Positions 1-9,047 of a stretch of DNA of 64,000 nucleotides are shown in pieces. The translations under genes were made by a program, and so were the position numbers. Source of the stretch: Corallincola platygyrae. GTDB taxonomy: Bacteria; Pseudomonadota; Gammaproteobacteria; Enterobacterales; Neiellaceae. Every line of letters begins with the position of its first letter. Within the stretch, counting starts at the first letter, position 1. The stretch is taken from assembly GCF_039544265.1 (NCBI RefSeq), contig NZ_BAABLI010000014.1, forward strand, positions 186,001-250,000, written 5' to 3'. Under the pieces are notes generated by a model. The model did no database searches. It was not told where the DNA came from and worked only from the letters and a program-made list of their open reading frames with translations.

Positions 1-723
1 CTCTACTTGAGTCTTATCGTACATTACCGAACCCAGCCAACGAACGGTTTCTGCAAACGCATTTAAATAATCTTCATGGCCGTTACAATCCAAGGTTAGT
101 AGGTCAATGGGTAGGTCAACTTCATCGACGTAATCCAAAAACAAACCTTTAAGCACTACCTTAAGTTGTACCGCATCCTTGGCATATCCTGATTTGGACC
201 ATCGGATCTTCAGCGACTCCCCGCCCCCCAGTCTCGCGATACAGACAGCATCATTCTGAATCATGGATACTGTTTTTTGAGGAGTAAACGCAAGCGCTGA
301 GCTTATGCTCAATATTTGTATCGATTCTTCGTTTTTGTTCAGGCTTTGAAACGAAGCTGGAAATGAAGCCCGTCCATAAGGAAATAGGTAACACTTCTTA
401 TGTGAGGCGATCTCTGGTAGCACCTGTTTGAGGGCTTGATACTCTGCCATTCCAGCTTCAGTAATTGAATCCATGGGCAGTGGATCCATATAGATTATTA
501 GTGTTCCCTCTGATTCCAGATAAGGTGTGACTATTACTCGAAATTGATTTAGCAGGCTTTGTGTGTGTGTTTTGTTGTCGCAAGATGAATCAAATATGCG
601 ATGAAGTCTCGCTTTTATTGCGGTGTCTTGATGATCCACAACCTCAAAAGGGCAAAGCGCTTTGCGGTAGTTCTTTACTGAACCTAAAAGAGTCGAACCT
701 ATGGCCAGCTTTTCAATGATCAT
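1..723 (-). CDS. T6SS-linked protein of unknown function, 3' end outside window
   Basis: An open frame begins with ATG at 723 and stays open to the window edge (241 codons visible, starting MIIEKLAIGSTLLGS). It lies 12 bases after the PAAR gene stop and is transcribed with it, so it is the last visible gene of the hcp-vgrG-PAAR unit. Genes in this position are usually secreted cargo, adaptors or accessory proteins; that role is inferred from position. I see no signal peptide, membrane segment or catalytic motif I can name. The stretch DCNGHEDYLNAF near the visible end vaguely recalls the D-x-N-G segment of thiolase-fold, ketosynthase-like proteins found beside PAAR genes, but this is a weak impression. 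The C-terminus, where a toxin domain could lie, is not visible. Confidence 0.7.
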   Translation of the reverse strand, partial: MIIEKLAIGSTLLGSVKNYRKALCPFEVVDHQDTAIKARLHRIFDSSCDNKTHTQSLLNQFRVIVTPYLESEGTLIIYMDPLPMDSITEAGMAEYQALKQVLPEIASHKKCYLFPYGRASFPASFQSLNKNEESIQILSISSALAFTPQKTVSMIQNDAVCIARLGGGESLKIRWSKSGYAKDAVQLKVVLKGLFLDYVDEVDLPIDLLTLDCNGHEDYLNAFAETVRWLGSVMYDKTQVE

Positions 724-735
724 TTTTTCTGCTCA

Positions 736-1023
736 CTAGCCTATTTTGACTGTCGGATTTCCTACGACAATCTTTCCTCCATGGGCGGTACTATCACCCA
801 GCCTTGCAGCAGGTTTACCATTAATTTTCACTGAGCCAGAACCAGAGTTGATAGTATCCGGCGGTCCGACACATATGAGCTTATCTCCCTTCCTTGCTGC
901 AGGAACGCCTCCTATGGTCACATTACTTGAGCCAGCGATGACAGGCCCACCAACATGAGGGACTTTTGACGTCACTTTGGGGCAAACATGAAAACAGCCA
1001 ATGGTTGCAGCGGGTTTCGCCAT
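736..1023 (-). CDS. PAAR-domain spike tip protein
   Basis: This 95-residue protein has the PAAR layout. It begins MAKPAATIG, has alternating short beta strands with repeated G-x-P-A-A-R segments (VPAARKGD, KPAARLGD) and ends GNPTVKIG. PAAR proteins cap the VgrG trimer as a sharp, metal-bound cone and often carry or recruit effectors. This one is a bare PAAR with no extension, so any cargo would be a separate protein, possibly the next gene. It starts 10 bases after the vgrG stop, which supports co-expression with vgrG. Confidence 0.9.
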   Translation of the reverse strand: MAKPAATIGCFHVCPKVTSKVPHVGGPVIAGSSNVTIGGVPAARKGDKLICVGPPDTINSGSGSVKINGKPAARLGDSTAHGGKIVVGNPTVKIG

Positions 1024-1033
1024 GATAAATTAC

Positions 1034-2863
1034 CTAGTTCAATGAAATTGAGCCTGCTTTAAGTGCAATAGCACTGCCGTTTATAGAGATCTTCGACCCT
1101 TTTATATCGATCGCACCGCTGCTGGACATTGTGATCGAAGCAGAGCCAGTTTTGATTGTGATCGACTTTCCTACATCAATCGTCAGTGTCTGAGATACTT
1201 TTAACTGATCTTTTCCATTCACAGTAACCTGACGGTTTTTGTCGATGGCAACCTTGTCATTTGCTTTAACTGTTAGGTTTCTATTGTTACCAACCTCTGT
1301 GCTTTGATCATTTTCAACGACATTGAGCTGGTCTTTCTCAGCGTGAAGGTACAACTGCTCACAACCCTTGGTGTCATCGAACTTAATTTCATTGAAGTTT
1401 GGTGCGCTCCCCCCTTTTGTAGAGCGTGTTTTTATACCAGAGATGTTTTTGTTCGCAGGTAATGAATAAGGGGGCATTAAATCAGCATTATAAATTGCAC
1501 CATTAATAATAGGCTGGTCAGGGTCGCCGCCCAGAAATTCAACCAATACTTCCTGCCCTACTCGTGGAAAGAAGAAAGCCCCCCAATTATCGCCCGCCCA
1601 GTTCTGTGCAACTCGTATCCAACAGGAACTGGAACCGTCTTCTTTACCTAACCTATCCCAGTGAAACAACACTTTAACGCGGCCATATTCATCAACATGA
1701 ACTTCTTCACCCGCATCGCCAGTGACTCTTGCCGTTTGCACTCCGCCGATTACAGGCCTAGGCGTTATCTTTTTTGGGACATATACAAGATCACGAGGAA
1801 CACAAGAAATCCGATTTTCAATTAACCAGGTATCATTACCTTTAACGTTTCCAGTTTGATCGGGAAGTTTGATTGATAATTGGTTTCCTACAATCAGGTA
1901 ACTTTTTCCTACTTCTGAAGCTGTCTCGTGCTTTTTGAACTTAAAATAACCGCCAGCATGAAGAGTTCTGCAATTTGACACACCAAAATGGAGTTCGTTG
2001 TCTCGTCTGGCAGACGCAAGTAGAACGCTTGCTGCTCGACCTGTTCGATTGCCCCATTCTGACTCACCAATATATTTATATATCTCTAATCCGCTCTGAT
2101 AAGACAATGGCGTGGTTTTTGCCAAGTCAGAAAGTGGTTTGTCCCTTGGTTTCTCGTGGCTGTACCCAATCACAGATGATTTGTAGCTATCTAAACCGGA
2201 CAACGAATCCCATTTATGCATATGTGCTTCAGAAAATGAACCAGTCGTATGTACTAGTTCGCCTTCAGGACACTCAATGTAATCGTTAGCATTATCAGAG
2301 AAAAATATTTGATGACTGCCTTTCTCGTGCTTGAAGAAGTAGTAAAGGCCTTCATCTTCAAGCAACCGATTAACAAAATCCAGGTCAGTCTCATCGTACT
2401 GCACCTTGTACTCGAATTTACTTAACGCGTTTTTTATAGAAAAAGAGCTTTTAATGCCGTATTCACTCAGGATCTGACCGATAACTTCCTTTGTGTCTTT
2501 ATCCTGAAATATCCTGTTGTTTGTTCTGTTTGAAAGAAAATAGAAATCCGGCACTATTGAGATATGAAAATTGAAAATGTTTTCACCTGTCTCTACTGAA
2601 ACCCTATTACCTTTTGATACGACAGCGCTGATAACGCCATTAAAAAATCTTTTGCTTTTATCTGTGTTCTCAACAGTTATTGTTGCTTTCGTCCCCAATA
2701 GAGACTTTATATCAATTGAACTACCGTTGGAGTGTACATCTAATTCGATGTTATATATGGAGGAAAGCCTTTCATTTACCTCTAACGAAGTGACTTGGAT
2801 GACATCTGTTCCCAATGTCGTATTCAACTTAACCAGACTAGTTTTATTTGATGCCTGTTCCAT
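1034..2863 (-). CDS. vgrG: VgrG spike protein (TssI)
   Basis: The protein has 609 residues and the gp27/gp5-like architecture of VgrG. An N-terminal gp27-like base covers about residues 1-380. The OB-fold region carries HVDEYGRVKVLFHWDR and SCWIRVAQNWAG, then GAFFFPRVGQEVLVEFLGGDPDQP. A repetitive beta-helix C-terminus (KVSQTLTIDVGKSITIK and similar) forms the needle. There is no extra C-terminal enzymatic domain, so this is a structural rather than an evolved VgrG. The frame extends two codons upstream to a TTG, but ATG at 2863 is the more likely start. It follows hcp and precedes PAAR on the same strand. Confidence 0.95.
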   Translation of the reverse strand: MEQASNKTSLVKLNTTLGTDVIQVTSLEVNERLSSIYNIELDVHSNGSSIDIKSLLGTKATITVENTDKSKRFFNGVISAVVSKGNRVSVETGENIFNFHISIVPDFYFLSNRTNNRIFQDKDTKEVIGQILSEYGIKSSFSIKNALSKFEYKVQYDETDLDFVNRLLEDEGLYYFFKHEKGSHQIFFSDNANDYIECPEGELVHTTGSFSEAHMHKWDSLSGLDSYKSSVIGYSHEKPRDKPLSDLAKTTPLSYQSGLEIYKYIGESEWGNRTGRAASVLLASARRDNELHFGVSNCRTLHAGGYFKFKKHETASEVGKSYLIVGNQLSIKLPDQTGNVKGNDTWLIENRISCVPRDLVYVPKKITPRPVIGGVQTARVTGDAGEEVHVDEYGRVKVLFHWDRLGKEDGSSSCWIRVAQNWAGDNWGAFFFPRVGQEVLVEFLGGDPDQPIINGAIYNADLMPPYSLPANKNISGIKTRSTKGGSAPNFNEIKFDDTKGCEQLYLHAEKDQLNVVENDQSTEVGNNRNLTVKANDKVAIDKNRQVTVNGKDQLKVSQTLTIDVGKSITIKTGSASITMSSSGAIDIKGSKISINGSAIALKAGSISLN

Positions 2864-2890
2864 GGCCAACCCAAATTAGAAGATAAAATT

Positions 2891-2913
2891 AAAAGGGGCA
2901 GAATAACTGCCCC
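2891..2913 (-). terminator. Rho-independent terminator or attenuator between hcp and vgrG
   Basis: Read on the minus strand, GGGGCAG, loop TTATT and CTGCCCC form a perfect 7-bp GC-rich stem, followed by TTTTAATTTT. It lies just after the hcp stop and before vgrG. It probably ends most hcp transcripts while letting some through, which would yield much more Hcp than VgrG. Alternatively it marks a 3' end that stabilises hcp mRNA. Confidence 0.75.
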
Positions 2914-2921
2914 AAAACAAC

Positions 2922-3401
2922 TTATAGCTGTTGGCCTTTAACGCCGCTATAGCCGTATACCATAGGTGCTTGAACATTGTTCTTGTCGTCAGTAGGTGTC
3001 ACTGTCATCATCATCTCTGTATAAGAGATAGTGAGTGTTTCTACGGGACGATCGTTTTGAACAGATACTGAATAGCTAGAGATCATCGCGTCAGTCAGTT
3101 CAATTTTCATAATTTCTTCGATTTTTTCACCTTGTTTAGTGATATGAAAAATCGCTTTTTTACCTTTACCGATGGTCGCTTCTTTGAACAAGTCAGGAGA
3201 AGCTTTGTCTTGCAGCTTGGTAATGGTGATATCACCCAGACGAGTGGCGCTAGCTTCACGGTCTTGAGCAGTACCAGTGAAAGAAGTGATTTCACGGTTT
3301 ACTGACCAGTCAACCGACAGCAAAGTAATCAAATCTTTGTACTGCTCAGCTGTTGTTTCGCCCTTGATACCTTCGTAATTAAGATAAGTATTCGCTTGCA
3401 C
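2922..3401 (-). CDS. hcp: Hcp tube protein (TssD)
   Basis: Hcp forms the stacked hexameric rings of the T6SS inner tube and is exported. The family signature is clear: N-terminal YLNYEGIKGE, then TLLSVDWSVNRE and a central ITITKLQDKASPDLF. An upstream in-frame ATG at 3419 would add MLKEIS. However, AAGGAG lies six bases before the GTG at 3401, and family members begin at the equivalent of QANTYLNYEG, so I choose the GTG, giving 159 residues. The ATG-initiated form would place the Shine-Dalgarno inside the coding region. The gene has its own upstream region after clpV and a terminator-like hairpin after it, so it is probably regulated and expressed separately from the main operon. Confidence 0.93.
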   Translation of the reverse strand: MQANTYLNYEGIKGETTAEQYKDLITLLSVDWSVNREITSFTGTAQDREASATRLGDITITKLQDKASPDLFKEATIGKGKKAIFHITKQGEKIEEIMKIELTDAMISSYSVSVQNDRPVETLTISYTEMMMTVTPTDDKNNVQAPMVYGYSGVKGQQL

Positions 3402-3419
3402 GCTAATCTCCTTTAGCAT

Positions 3420-3634
3420 TATCTATTGTAAAGTTATTACTTTACATCTTGGAACATCATTATTGATGTAGTGATAAAACCAAAGAGGAAACGGAGGAGA
3501 ATTACTCCTTGCCAAGTCCCTTTGGCATTAATCTGGCCTCAAGTTCCAGAAGCCAAGTTAATTATATGTACTGCTATCTTCATTTCAACGAAAAACTATC
3601 GATAGGATATTAAAAAACAATCACTTAAATAGTC
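3420..3634. other. clpV-hcp intergenic control region
   Basis: This 215-base spacer is the largest inside the T6SS minus-strand series. It holds several inverted repeats: TGTAAAGT-TATT-ACTTTACA (3427-3446), GGAG-AATTA-CTCC (3496-3508) and a compound stem TTGGC/GCCAA (3522-3526 with 3552-3556) enclosing CTGG/CCAG. None has the U-tract of a strong terminator for clpV. The region probably holds the hcp promoter. I could not find a convincing sigma-54 (GG-N10-GC) element on the minus strand. Confidence 0.45.
3427..3446. promoter_or_regulatory. Perfect palindrome upstream of hcp
   Basis: TGTAAAGT and ACTTTACA are 8-base perfect inverted arms around TATT, ending 26 bases before the proposed hcp GTG start. 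A weak minus-strand -10-like TACAAT (3430-3425) overlaps one arm. It could be a repressor or activator operator, or an mRNA hairpin in the hcp leader. No regulator gene is adjacent, so the binding factor is unknown. Confidence 0.4.
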
Positions 3635-6211
3635 TTAGCTAATATTTGCGCAAAGTTCGCCTTCTGTTATTGTCAGTTCAACAGATAAGACGTCAACTTT
3701 TTCTGAAATTGCCATTAGTACTTTTTCTGAAACTAAAGGTAAAAGATGATTTTGAATAAATTGAATTATATTCCTTGCGCCTGTTTTGATATCACCACAC
3801 CTATCCAAAACATATCTGTAAACTGTGTCATCAACCTTTAAGCTGGCACCGTGATGCTCCATGAGACGGAAAGATAAATTATTAAACTGCATCGAAAGAA
3901 TCCTTCTCATCTGTTCAGCTCCCAATGGATAGTATGGGACTGTATTTACGCGCCCTAAAAACGCTGGCTTAAAGTAGCTAAGCAGGTCTTCTTGAAGTGC
4001 TTTAATCAGTCCATCAGGGGTTGGCGCGGTCGCAGGGTCTGCACACAATTGTAGCGTCGTATCCGCTCCCAAATTGCTTGTCATCATGACAATAGTATTA
4101 GAGAAATCGATATCTCTACCTTCTCCGTCTTTAATGACACCACGGTCAAAGGCCTGATAAAAGATATCTTGAACACCAGGGTGAGCCTTTTCCATTTCAT
4201 CAAGCAGTACAACGCTGTATGGCCTGCGTCGGACAGCTTCGGTCAAAATGCCGCCTTCGCCGAAACCGACATATCCCGGCGGTGAACCAAGAAGCAAACT
4301 CACTTTATGCTCTTCTTTGAACTCGGACATATTGATCACCGTCAGCGCATCTTCACTGCCGTAGACTCTTTCCGCGACAGCAAGCGCGGTTTCCGTTTTA
4401 CCCACGCCACTTGGTCCTGCCAGCATGAAAACACCGTTTGGCCTGCGCTCATCTGACAGCTGAGCTCGTGCAGTCTGAATTACTTTTGCGATCAAATCGA
4501 CAGCGTGATCCTGGCCTACAACCCTTTGTTTAAGGCTATCTGAAAGCCCCATCAAAATTGAGAATTCGTCACTTTGCATCCTACCAAGAGGAATGCCCGT
4601 CCAGTCTGACAGTATTCGGGCGACTGTTTCTCTTGATACATGACTGTCAACGAGCTGTTCCTCAGATGTACTGGCTTTAGATTTAAGCTCGAGCAACTGT
4701 GCCTTCAATGATGCCTTTTCTTCGGTATCATCAGTCGAAAGCAATTTGGTTGAAGTTTGAGATATTTGGTCACAGATACCTTTTTCATCGCGCCACTGAG
4801 ACTCTTTACTATTAAGAGTGATGCTCTTTTGAGCGAGAAGTTCGGTGATCTCAGCTATACGCTGGTGATGGTCTTCGCCGAGTTGCTGCTCCTTGGTAAG
4901 GGCTTCCAATTCAATCTTTAGGTGTTCACATTCCTTAGCCAGCACTTCGATTGAAGCCGGAACAGCGTTTTGGCTCATCGCGACTCGAGCGCATGCTGTG
5001 TCCAACAAAGCGATCGCTTTATCGGGCAGTTGCCTGGAGGGCAGATACCTTTTAGAGAGGTGGACCGCCGATTTGAGCGCTTCATCATCAATGAAAACAC
5101 CGTGGTGGGTTGTCATGCTCGACGCAATGCCTCTTAACATTCTGACAGCCATGTCAGGCGCAGGTTCGAGAACGTTAATGACTTGGAAACGACGTGACAA
5201 AGCCGCATCTTTTTCAAAATATTTCTTATACTCGGCCCACGTGGTAGCAGCGATGGTTTTAAGCTCCCCTCTCGCCAGCGCAGGCTTGAGTATGTTCGCA
5301 GCATCGTTTTGTCCTGCCGCTCCGCCACTACCGATTAGGGTGTGTGCTTCATCAATAAACAAGATAACGGGTGTTTGTTGCTGCCCAACCTCCTTGATTA
5401 TCGATTTCAATCGATTTTCGAACTCACCCTTAACACCGGCGCCTGCTTGTAATAACGCAAGATCCAGCGACAACAAGCGAACATTTTGAATTGCCTCCGG
5501 CACTTCATCGTTAGCTATCTTTAACGCCAGACCTTCCACTACAGCAGTCTTACCAACGCCGGGTTCACCGGTTAGCAAAGGGTTGTTTTGACGGCGGCGT
5601 GCGAGTATATCGATCATCTGACGAATTTCGATTTCTCTGCCAATAACAGGGTCTATTTTGCCCGACCTGGCTGCAGCAGTGAGATCTGTCGTGTATTGTT
5701 CAAGCATTGGTGCTTGTGTGCTACTACTTGCAGGTGTTTCTATGTTTTCCGAAACACCCTCATTCTCGATGGCTGTCTTAATTGACTCCGGTGAAACACC
5801 ATCAAACAATCGAATTAGATAGGCCGCGTTGCTCGCTGTACTGTCATCGGTCAATAGCGTGTGGAAAAGGTGGCCAGCGCGAATATGCGTATCGCCAAAT
5901 ACTAACGAGCAGTTGAGCCAACTAGCTCTTAACCATGAAACCAAGTTGGTTGATAAGCCTGGTGTCGCGTTATAACCGGTTTTCACACGCTCTAATTGCT
6001 GTGTGGCATCAGCGAGTAACACTCCCTTTTCAACGCCTAATGCGTCAAACACGTTGTCCAGAAGGCCCTGATTTAAAATCGCTTGCCACCAGTGACTAAT
6101 CTCTACCGACTCATGAGAGAGCGAATGGCTTGAAGCCGCGGCCAACTCCAAACTTCTTCTAGCATTTGGTTCAAGTTTTTCTACCAGTGACTTCAGTGTC
6201 ATTGTAGACAT
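3635..6211 (-). CDS. clpV: ClpV sheath-recycling AAA+ ATPase (TssH)
   Basis: This 858-residue Clp/Hsp100 protein disassembles contracted TssB/TssC sheaths. It has a Clp N-domain (about 1-150), a first AAA+ module with GEPGVGKTAVVEGLA and LFIDEAHTLIGSGG, a middle coiled coil (about 400-520), and a second AAA+ module with AGPSGVGKTETALA and VVLLDEMEKAHPG. Length and the two-module layout are normal for ClpV. The start ATG has AAGGAAG eight bases upstream. It is downstream of tssG in the same direction with a short gap. Confidence 0.95.
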   Translation of the reverse strand: MSTMTLKSLVEKLEPNARRSLELAAASSHSLSHESVEISHWWQAILNQGLLDNVFDALGVEKGVLLADATQQLERVKTGYNATPGLSTNLVSWLRASWLNCSLVFGDTHIRAGHLFHTLLTDDSTASNAAYLIRLFDGVSPESIKTAIENEGVSENIETPASSSTQAPMLEQYTTDLTAAARSGKIDPVIGREIEIRQMIDILARRRQNNPLLTGEPGVGKTAVVEGLALKIANDEVPEAIQNVRLLSLDLALLQAGAGVKGEFENRLKSIIKEVGQQQTPVILFIDEAHTLIGSGGAAGQNDAANILKPALARGELKTIAATTWAEYKKYFEKDAALSRRFQVINVLEPAPDMAVRMLRGIASSMTTHHGVFIDDEALKSAVHLSKRYLPSRQLPDKAIALLDTACARVAMSQNAVPASIEVLAKECEHLKIELEALTKEQQLGEDHHQRIAEITELLAQKSITLNSKESQWRDEKGICDQISQTSTKLLSTDDTEEKASLKAQLLELKSKASTSEEQLVDSHVSRETVARILSDWTGIPLGRMQSDEFSILMGLSDSLKQRVVGQDHAVDLIAKVIQTARAQLSDERRPNGVFMLAGPSGVGKTETALAVAERVYGSEDALTVINMSEFKEEHKVSLLLGSPPGYVGFGEGGILTEAVRRRPYSVVLLDEMEKAHPGVQDIFYQAFDRGVIKDGEGRDIDFSNTIVMMTSNLGADTTLQLCADPATAPTPDGLIKALQEDLLSYFKPAFLGRVNTVPYYPLGAEQMRRILSMQFNNLSFRLMEHHGASLKVDDTVYRYVLDRCGDIKTGARNIIQFIQNHLLPLVSEKVLMAISEKVDVLSVELTITEGELCANIS

Positions 6212-6249
6212 TTCAGCTTCCTTACTTTGGTCTAGTTAATTTTGCTACG

Positions 6250-7221
6250 TCAGCCGAGTTTGACTGATGTCCATTGTTCCAGTTTTTTCTTTTGAGCACT
6301 TAGCCGCGCTCCGCCACCTAAACCGTGTTTACGGACGCCAAGGCTAAGTCTTTGGTAGTTTTTGTATTGCGTCTCAACGATAAATTTGGCCTCTATAGCC
6401 GACGGCAAGTAGCGCTGAGCAAACTTAATTAGATTTTTTGATGCGTTAGTTCCCGGCATATAGCGACTAGCTTGCTCTTCGTTGCTCGCTTTTATCCTAA
6501 TTTCTATATTTGACTCAATATCCCAGGTTCGCTTCCCAAGGATGGCTGACCTACCAAGTTGACAGTATTGGCCCTCAGGTTCGGTGCGGCTTGTGAGGTG
6601 TGTTTGATCACTCCTGGCTACCTGTTTCCAGCAGCCCACGTTCTGCTTAATGGCCACTCGACAATGGGTTACGTCCTCGAGCATGTGCTGTAGGCTTTTC
6701 GCGCTTACAATGCGCCGAGAGAAATGTCCTGCGTAGTACTTTTCTGCACCTTTTTTGGCGCCGGAGATGCTGCTAAGTAAGCTACTGGCTATAGCATTTC
6801 TTCCATTAGCTTCATTTTCTATTTGAATGGGGTATTGGAATTTTTCCCACGCACGATAGTCCAGCGATGCCAATCGATGATTAAAAAGGTCGTAAAAATC
6901 AGCCATTGCCGTGTCTTTCGACTTCAGTCTATGTAACACCAGCTCTGTGTAATGTTTTGGCAAAACACCATTTGCACCAGTAAGCGACGGCATAGTGGTT
7001 TCCAGCGTAGTTCTGGACTCGGCTTCGCCTTTAAAGTTAGCTAAGCGATTGACCGACTGAGTTGGCAAGCTTAGAGACTGGCTCGCTTTTAACTTAATAG
7101 ATTCGTCTGTGGGTAACGCATCAGTCCCAATTAAGCCGCAGGTTTTACCGCGCTGTAGGTATTTAACCACCTCAAAAAAACTTAACTGTTCCAAATGAAG
7201 CTCTGACAGTTCCTTGCTCAT
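6250..7221 (-). CDS. tssG: T6SS baseplate protein TssG
   Basis: A 323-residue member of the VasB/ImpH family, which joins TssE, TssF, TssK and VgrG in the baseplate wedge. The N-terminus has the family's short helix and FFEVVKYLQR segment. The C-terminal part (WDIESNIEIRI, YLPSAIEAKFIVE, RLSLGVRKHGLGGGARLS) matches the conserved end. Its ATG overlaps the tssF stop by four bases (ATGA), which points to translational coupling. Order tssF-tssG-clpV is typical. Confidence 0.93.
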   Translation of the reverse strand: MSKELSELHLEQLSFFEVVKYLQRGKTCGLIGTDALPTDESIKLKASQSLSLPTQSVNRLANFKGEAESRTTLETTMPSLTGANGVLPKHYTELVLHRLKSKDTAMADFYDLFNHRLASLDYRAWEKFQYPIQIENEANGRNAIASSLLSSISGAKKGAEKYYAGHFSRRIVSAKSLQHMLEDVTHCRVAIKQNVGCWKQVARSDQTHLTSRTEPEGQYCQLGRSAILGKRTWDIESNIEIRIKASNEEQASRYMPGTNASKNLIKFAQRYLPSAIEAKFIVETQYKNYQRLSLGVRKHGLGGGARLSAQKKKLEQWTSVKLG

Positions 7222-9047
7222 AGTAACGGTCGACCTCCACTGGTTGCACCCCAGCTATAACAGGCCGTTTTTTGGTCACGTAATTTGATCGTTAATCGGG
7301 TAAAACTATTAATATGAGCAAACTGAGAAAAGAAGTTCGACAACACCGTGCCGAACAGGAATATTTGGCTGCCGAATAGCTCATCATCCATCATCTCTAC
7401 TTCAACATCGCTGCCACTGCAGATTGCCGCCCTGCCCTGGGTTAAGACCCGCGCGGTCGTGGGCTTCACTGTAACTCCAGTGATTGCTTTGATTAATGTT
7501 CGATTTTCAGCCGCTTCTGTGTAGTCATATAAACGAAGCACTGTTTGCAGTAACTCGGCACCGTTATTCCCGGAGAAATCGTTTAGGCTCAGGTGCTGGA
7601 CTAACTGCCAATCATCATCTTCATTCGGCATTTTCCGGTAGGTAGCAGTCGGAGCTACAAGGCAGGTTACTTTTTCAATAACATCAGCTCGTTCGCTGAT
7701 TCTACAACGAGGTGAATCGGCTCCAAACGGCAGGCGACTGGGTAAATTGCGATTGCAACACAAGGCTTCGACCTCGATAACCTTGTGAGTGTTGTTCAAA
7801 GGGCTCGCCGCATTACCGACAATAGATAAATAGGATTCCATGCCTGGCTCAGTGTACCCACCTGCCCATTGACTGAATTCTCGCCGAAGTCGCCAATAGC
7901 TGATGGCACGTTCAGCATCGTCAGTTTCAGGCAAAATATTTTCCTGATAGAAAGCATAAATGGGTTGTTTCTGCCCACTGTACCCGTGCGCTGTCACACG
8001 ATTAACTTTTACGACCTCGGAGATGTCCTGGTCTTCATAACTGGCCTTAAGTTGGTATTCATACTTAGCCTCGGAGTATTCGATAGGCTCAAGAACTGTG
8101 TCGTAGAGGTTTACCACGGGAACACAGCCTAACCTTACATTGTCTCGACTTAACTGCTGCGCAAGCGTGTTTTCAGGTTGTTCGAAAAAGAATACCAAAT
8201 CACAATTCGAACCATCTCCCCACCAATCAGGGTTCATTTCTTCAATGTCGAAAAACAAGAATTTCTGTGGAAACGTAAAGTGTTCCGCCAGTAAACGGAA
8301 AGCTGAAAAGCTCTGTTTGCTATAAGGGATAAGTTGCTCTTCATCCTTAAAGCCAACCACTGTTATATGACGCTTTTGAAGATACTTTACTTTCTCATGC
8401 CCGTTAGCCTTACAGACAATAGCCGCGCCCAGAGCACCTTGGTGTAGCAACTTGGCCAACGGATAGGTTAGCTGAGGGATACCATTTAAAAACAGTCTCA
8501 GGGTATTGATAGACATTGTTGACAAGGAAACATTGTCATATTTAGCTCGCAGGGAAAGCCTGAGTATTGAGCGAGTCTTATTTGTAAATGGCCCGCAATC
8601 AAACTTAAACGGGGCATTGATAAACTGGGCTTTATCAAGTATCAGCGGATACACTTGCGTATCGTAGCAAGTTCTGAATCGACACTCTTTATAACCCGGC
8701 GCAGTCATTTTGACTTCGGCGCCGCGCGTCAGGTTCAAGGGTGAATCAGTTAAGTTTTTGGTCGTCAATTCAACCACTGACATGGACGGAATAGGCGCAT
8801 GAAAATCTGGCATGAGCTGCCCAAGCAAGCCGTTGGCAAGTTCCGGATAGCCTTCATCCAGCCTTTGACGTATCTGAGCGGTGAGAAGAGCGAAACCTTC
8901 GAGCAGGCGGGATACGTGCGGATCTTCGGCCGTTTCATCACTTAAATTCAATCGACCTGCAACTTTAGGATATCTCTTCGCAAAGTCAGCACCGGAATGA
9001 CGTAGAAAAGCTAACTCACGGTTATAGTACTTAAGGAGACTGTCCAT
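7218..9047 (-). CDS. tssF: T6SS baseplate protein TssF
   Basis: The 609-residue protein belongs to the VasA/ImpG family. The N-terminus LLKYYNRELAFLRHSGADFAKRYPKVAGRL and the following DPHVSRLLEGFALLTAQIRQRLDEGYPEL are diagnostic (only parts quoted). TssF forms the wedge core with two copies per TssG. The ATG at 9047 overlaps the tssE stop codon (TGATG). A TTG one codon upstream is unlikely to be used. Confidence 0.94.
   Translation of the reverse strand: MDSLLKYYNRELAFLRHSGADFAKRYPKVAGRLNLSDETAEDPHVSRLLEGFALLTAQIRQRLDEGYPELANGLLGQLMPDFHAPIPSMSVVELTTKNLTDSPLNLTRGAEVKMTAPGYKECRFRTCYDTQVYPLILDKAQFINAPFKFDCGPFTNKTRSILRLSLRAKYDNVSLSTMSINTLRLFLNGIPQLTYPLAKLLHQGALGAAIVCKANGHEKVKYLQKRHITVVGFKDEEQLIPYSKQSFSAFRLLAEHFTFPQKFLFFDIEEMNPDWWGDGSNCDLVFFFEQPENTLAQQLSRDNVRLGCVPVVNLYDTVLEPIEYSEAKYEYQLKASYEDQDISEVVKVNRVTAHGYSGQKQPIYAFYQENILPETDDAERAISYWRLRREFSQWAGGYTEPGMESYLSIVGNAASPLNNTHKVIEVEALCCNRNLPSRLPFGADSPRCRISERADVIEKVTCLVAPTATYRKMPNEDDDWQLVQHLSLNDFSGNNGAELLQTVLRLYDYTEAAENRTLIKAITGVTVKPTTARVLTQGRAAICSGSDVEVEMMDDELFGSQIFLFGTVLSNFFSQFAHINSFTRLTIKLRDQKTACYSWGATSGGRPLL

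Noticed and set aside
4893..5489. 198-codon plus-strand frame antisense to clpV
   Set aside because: It is a shadow of the clpV coding frame, with no ribosome site or recognisable protein features.
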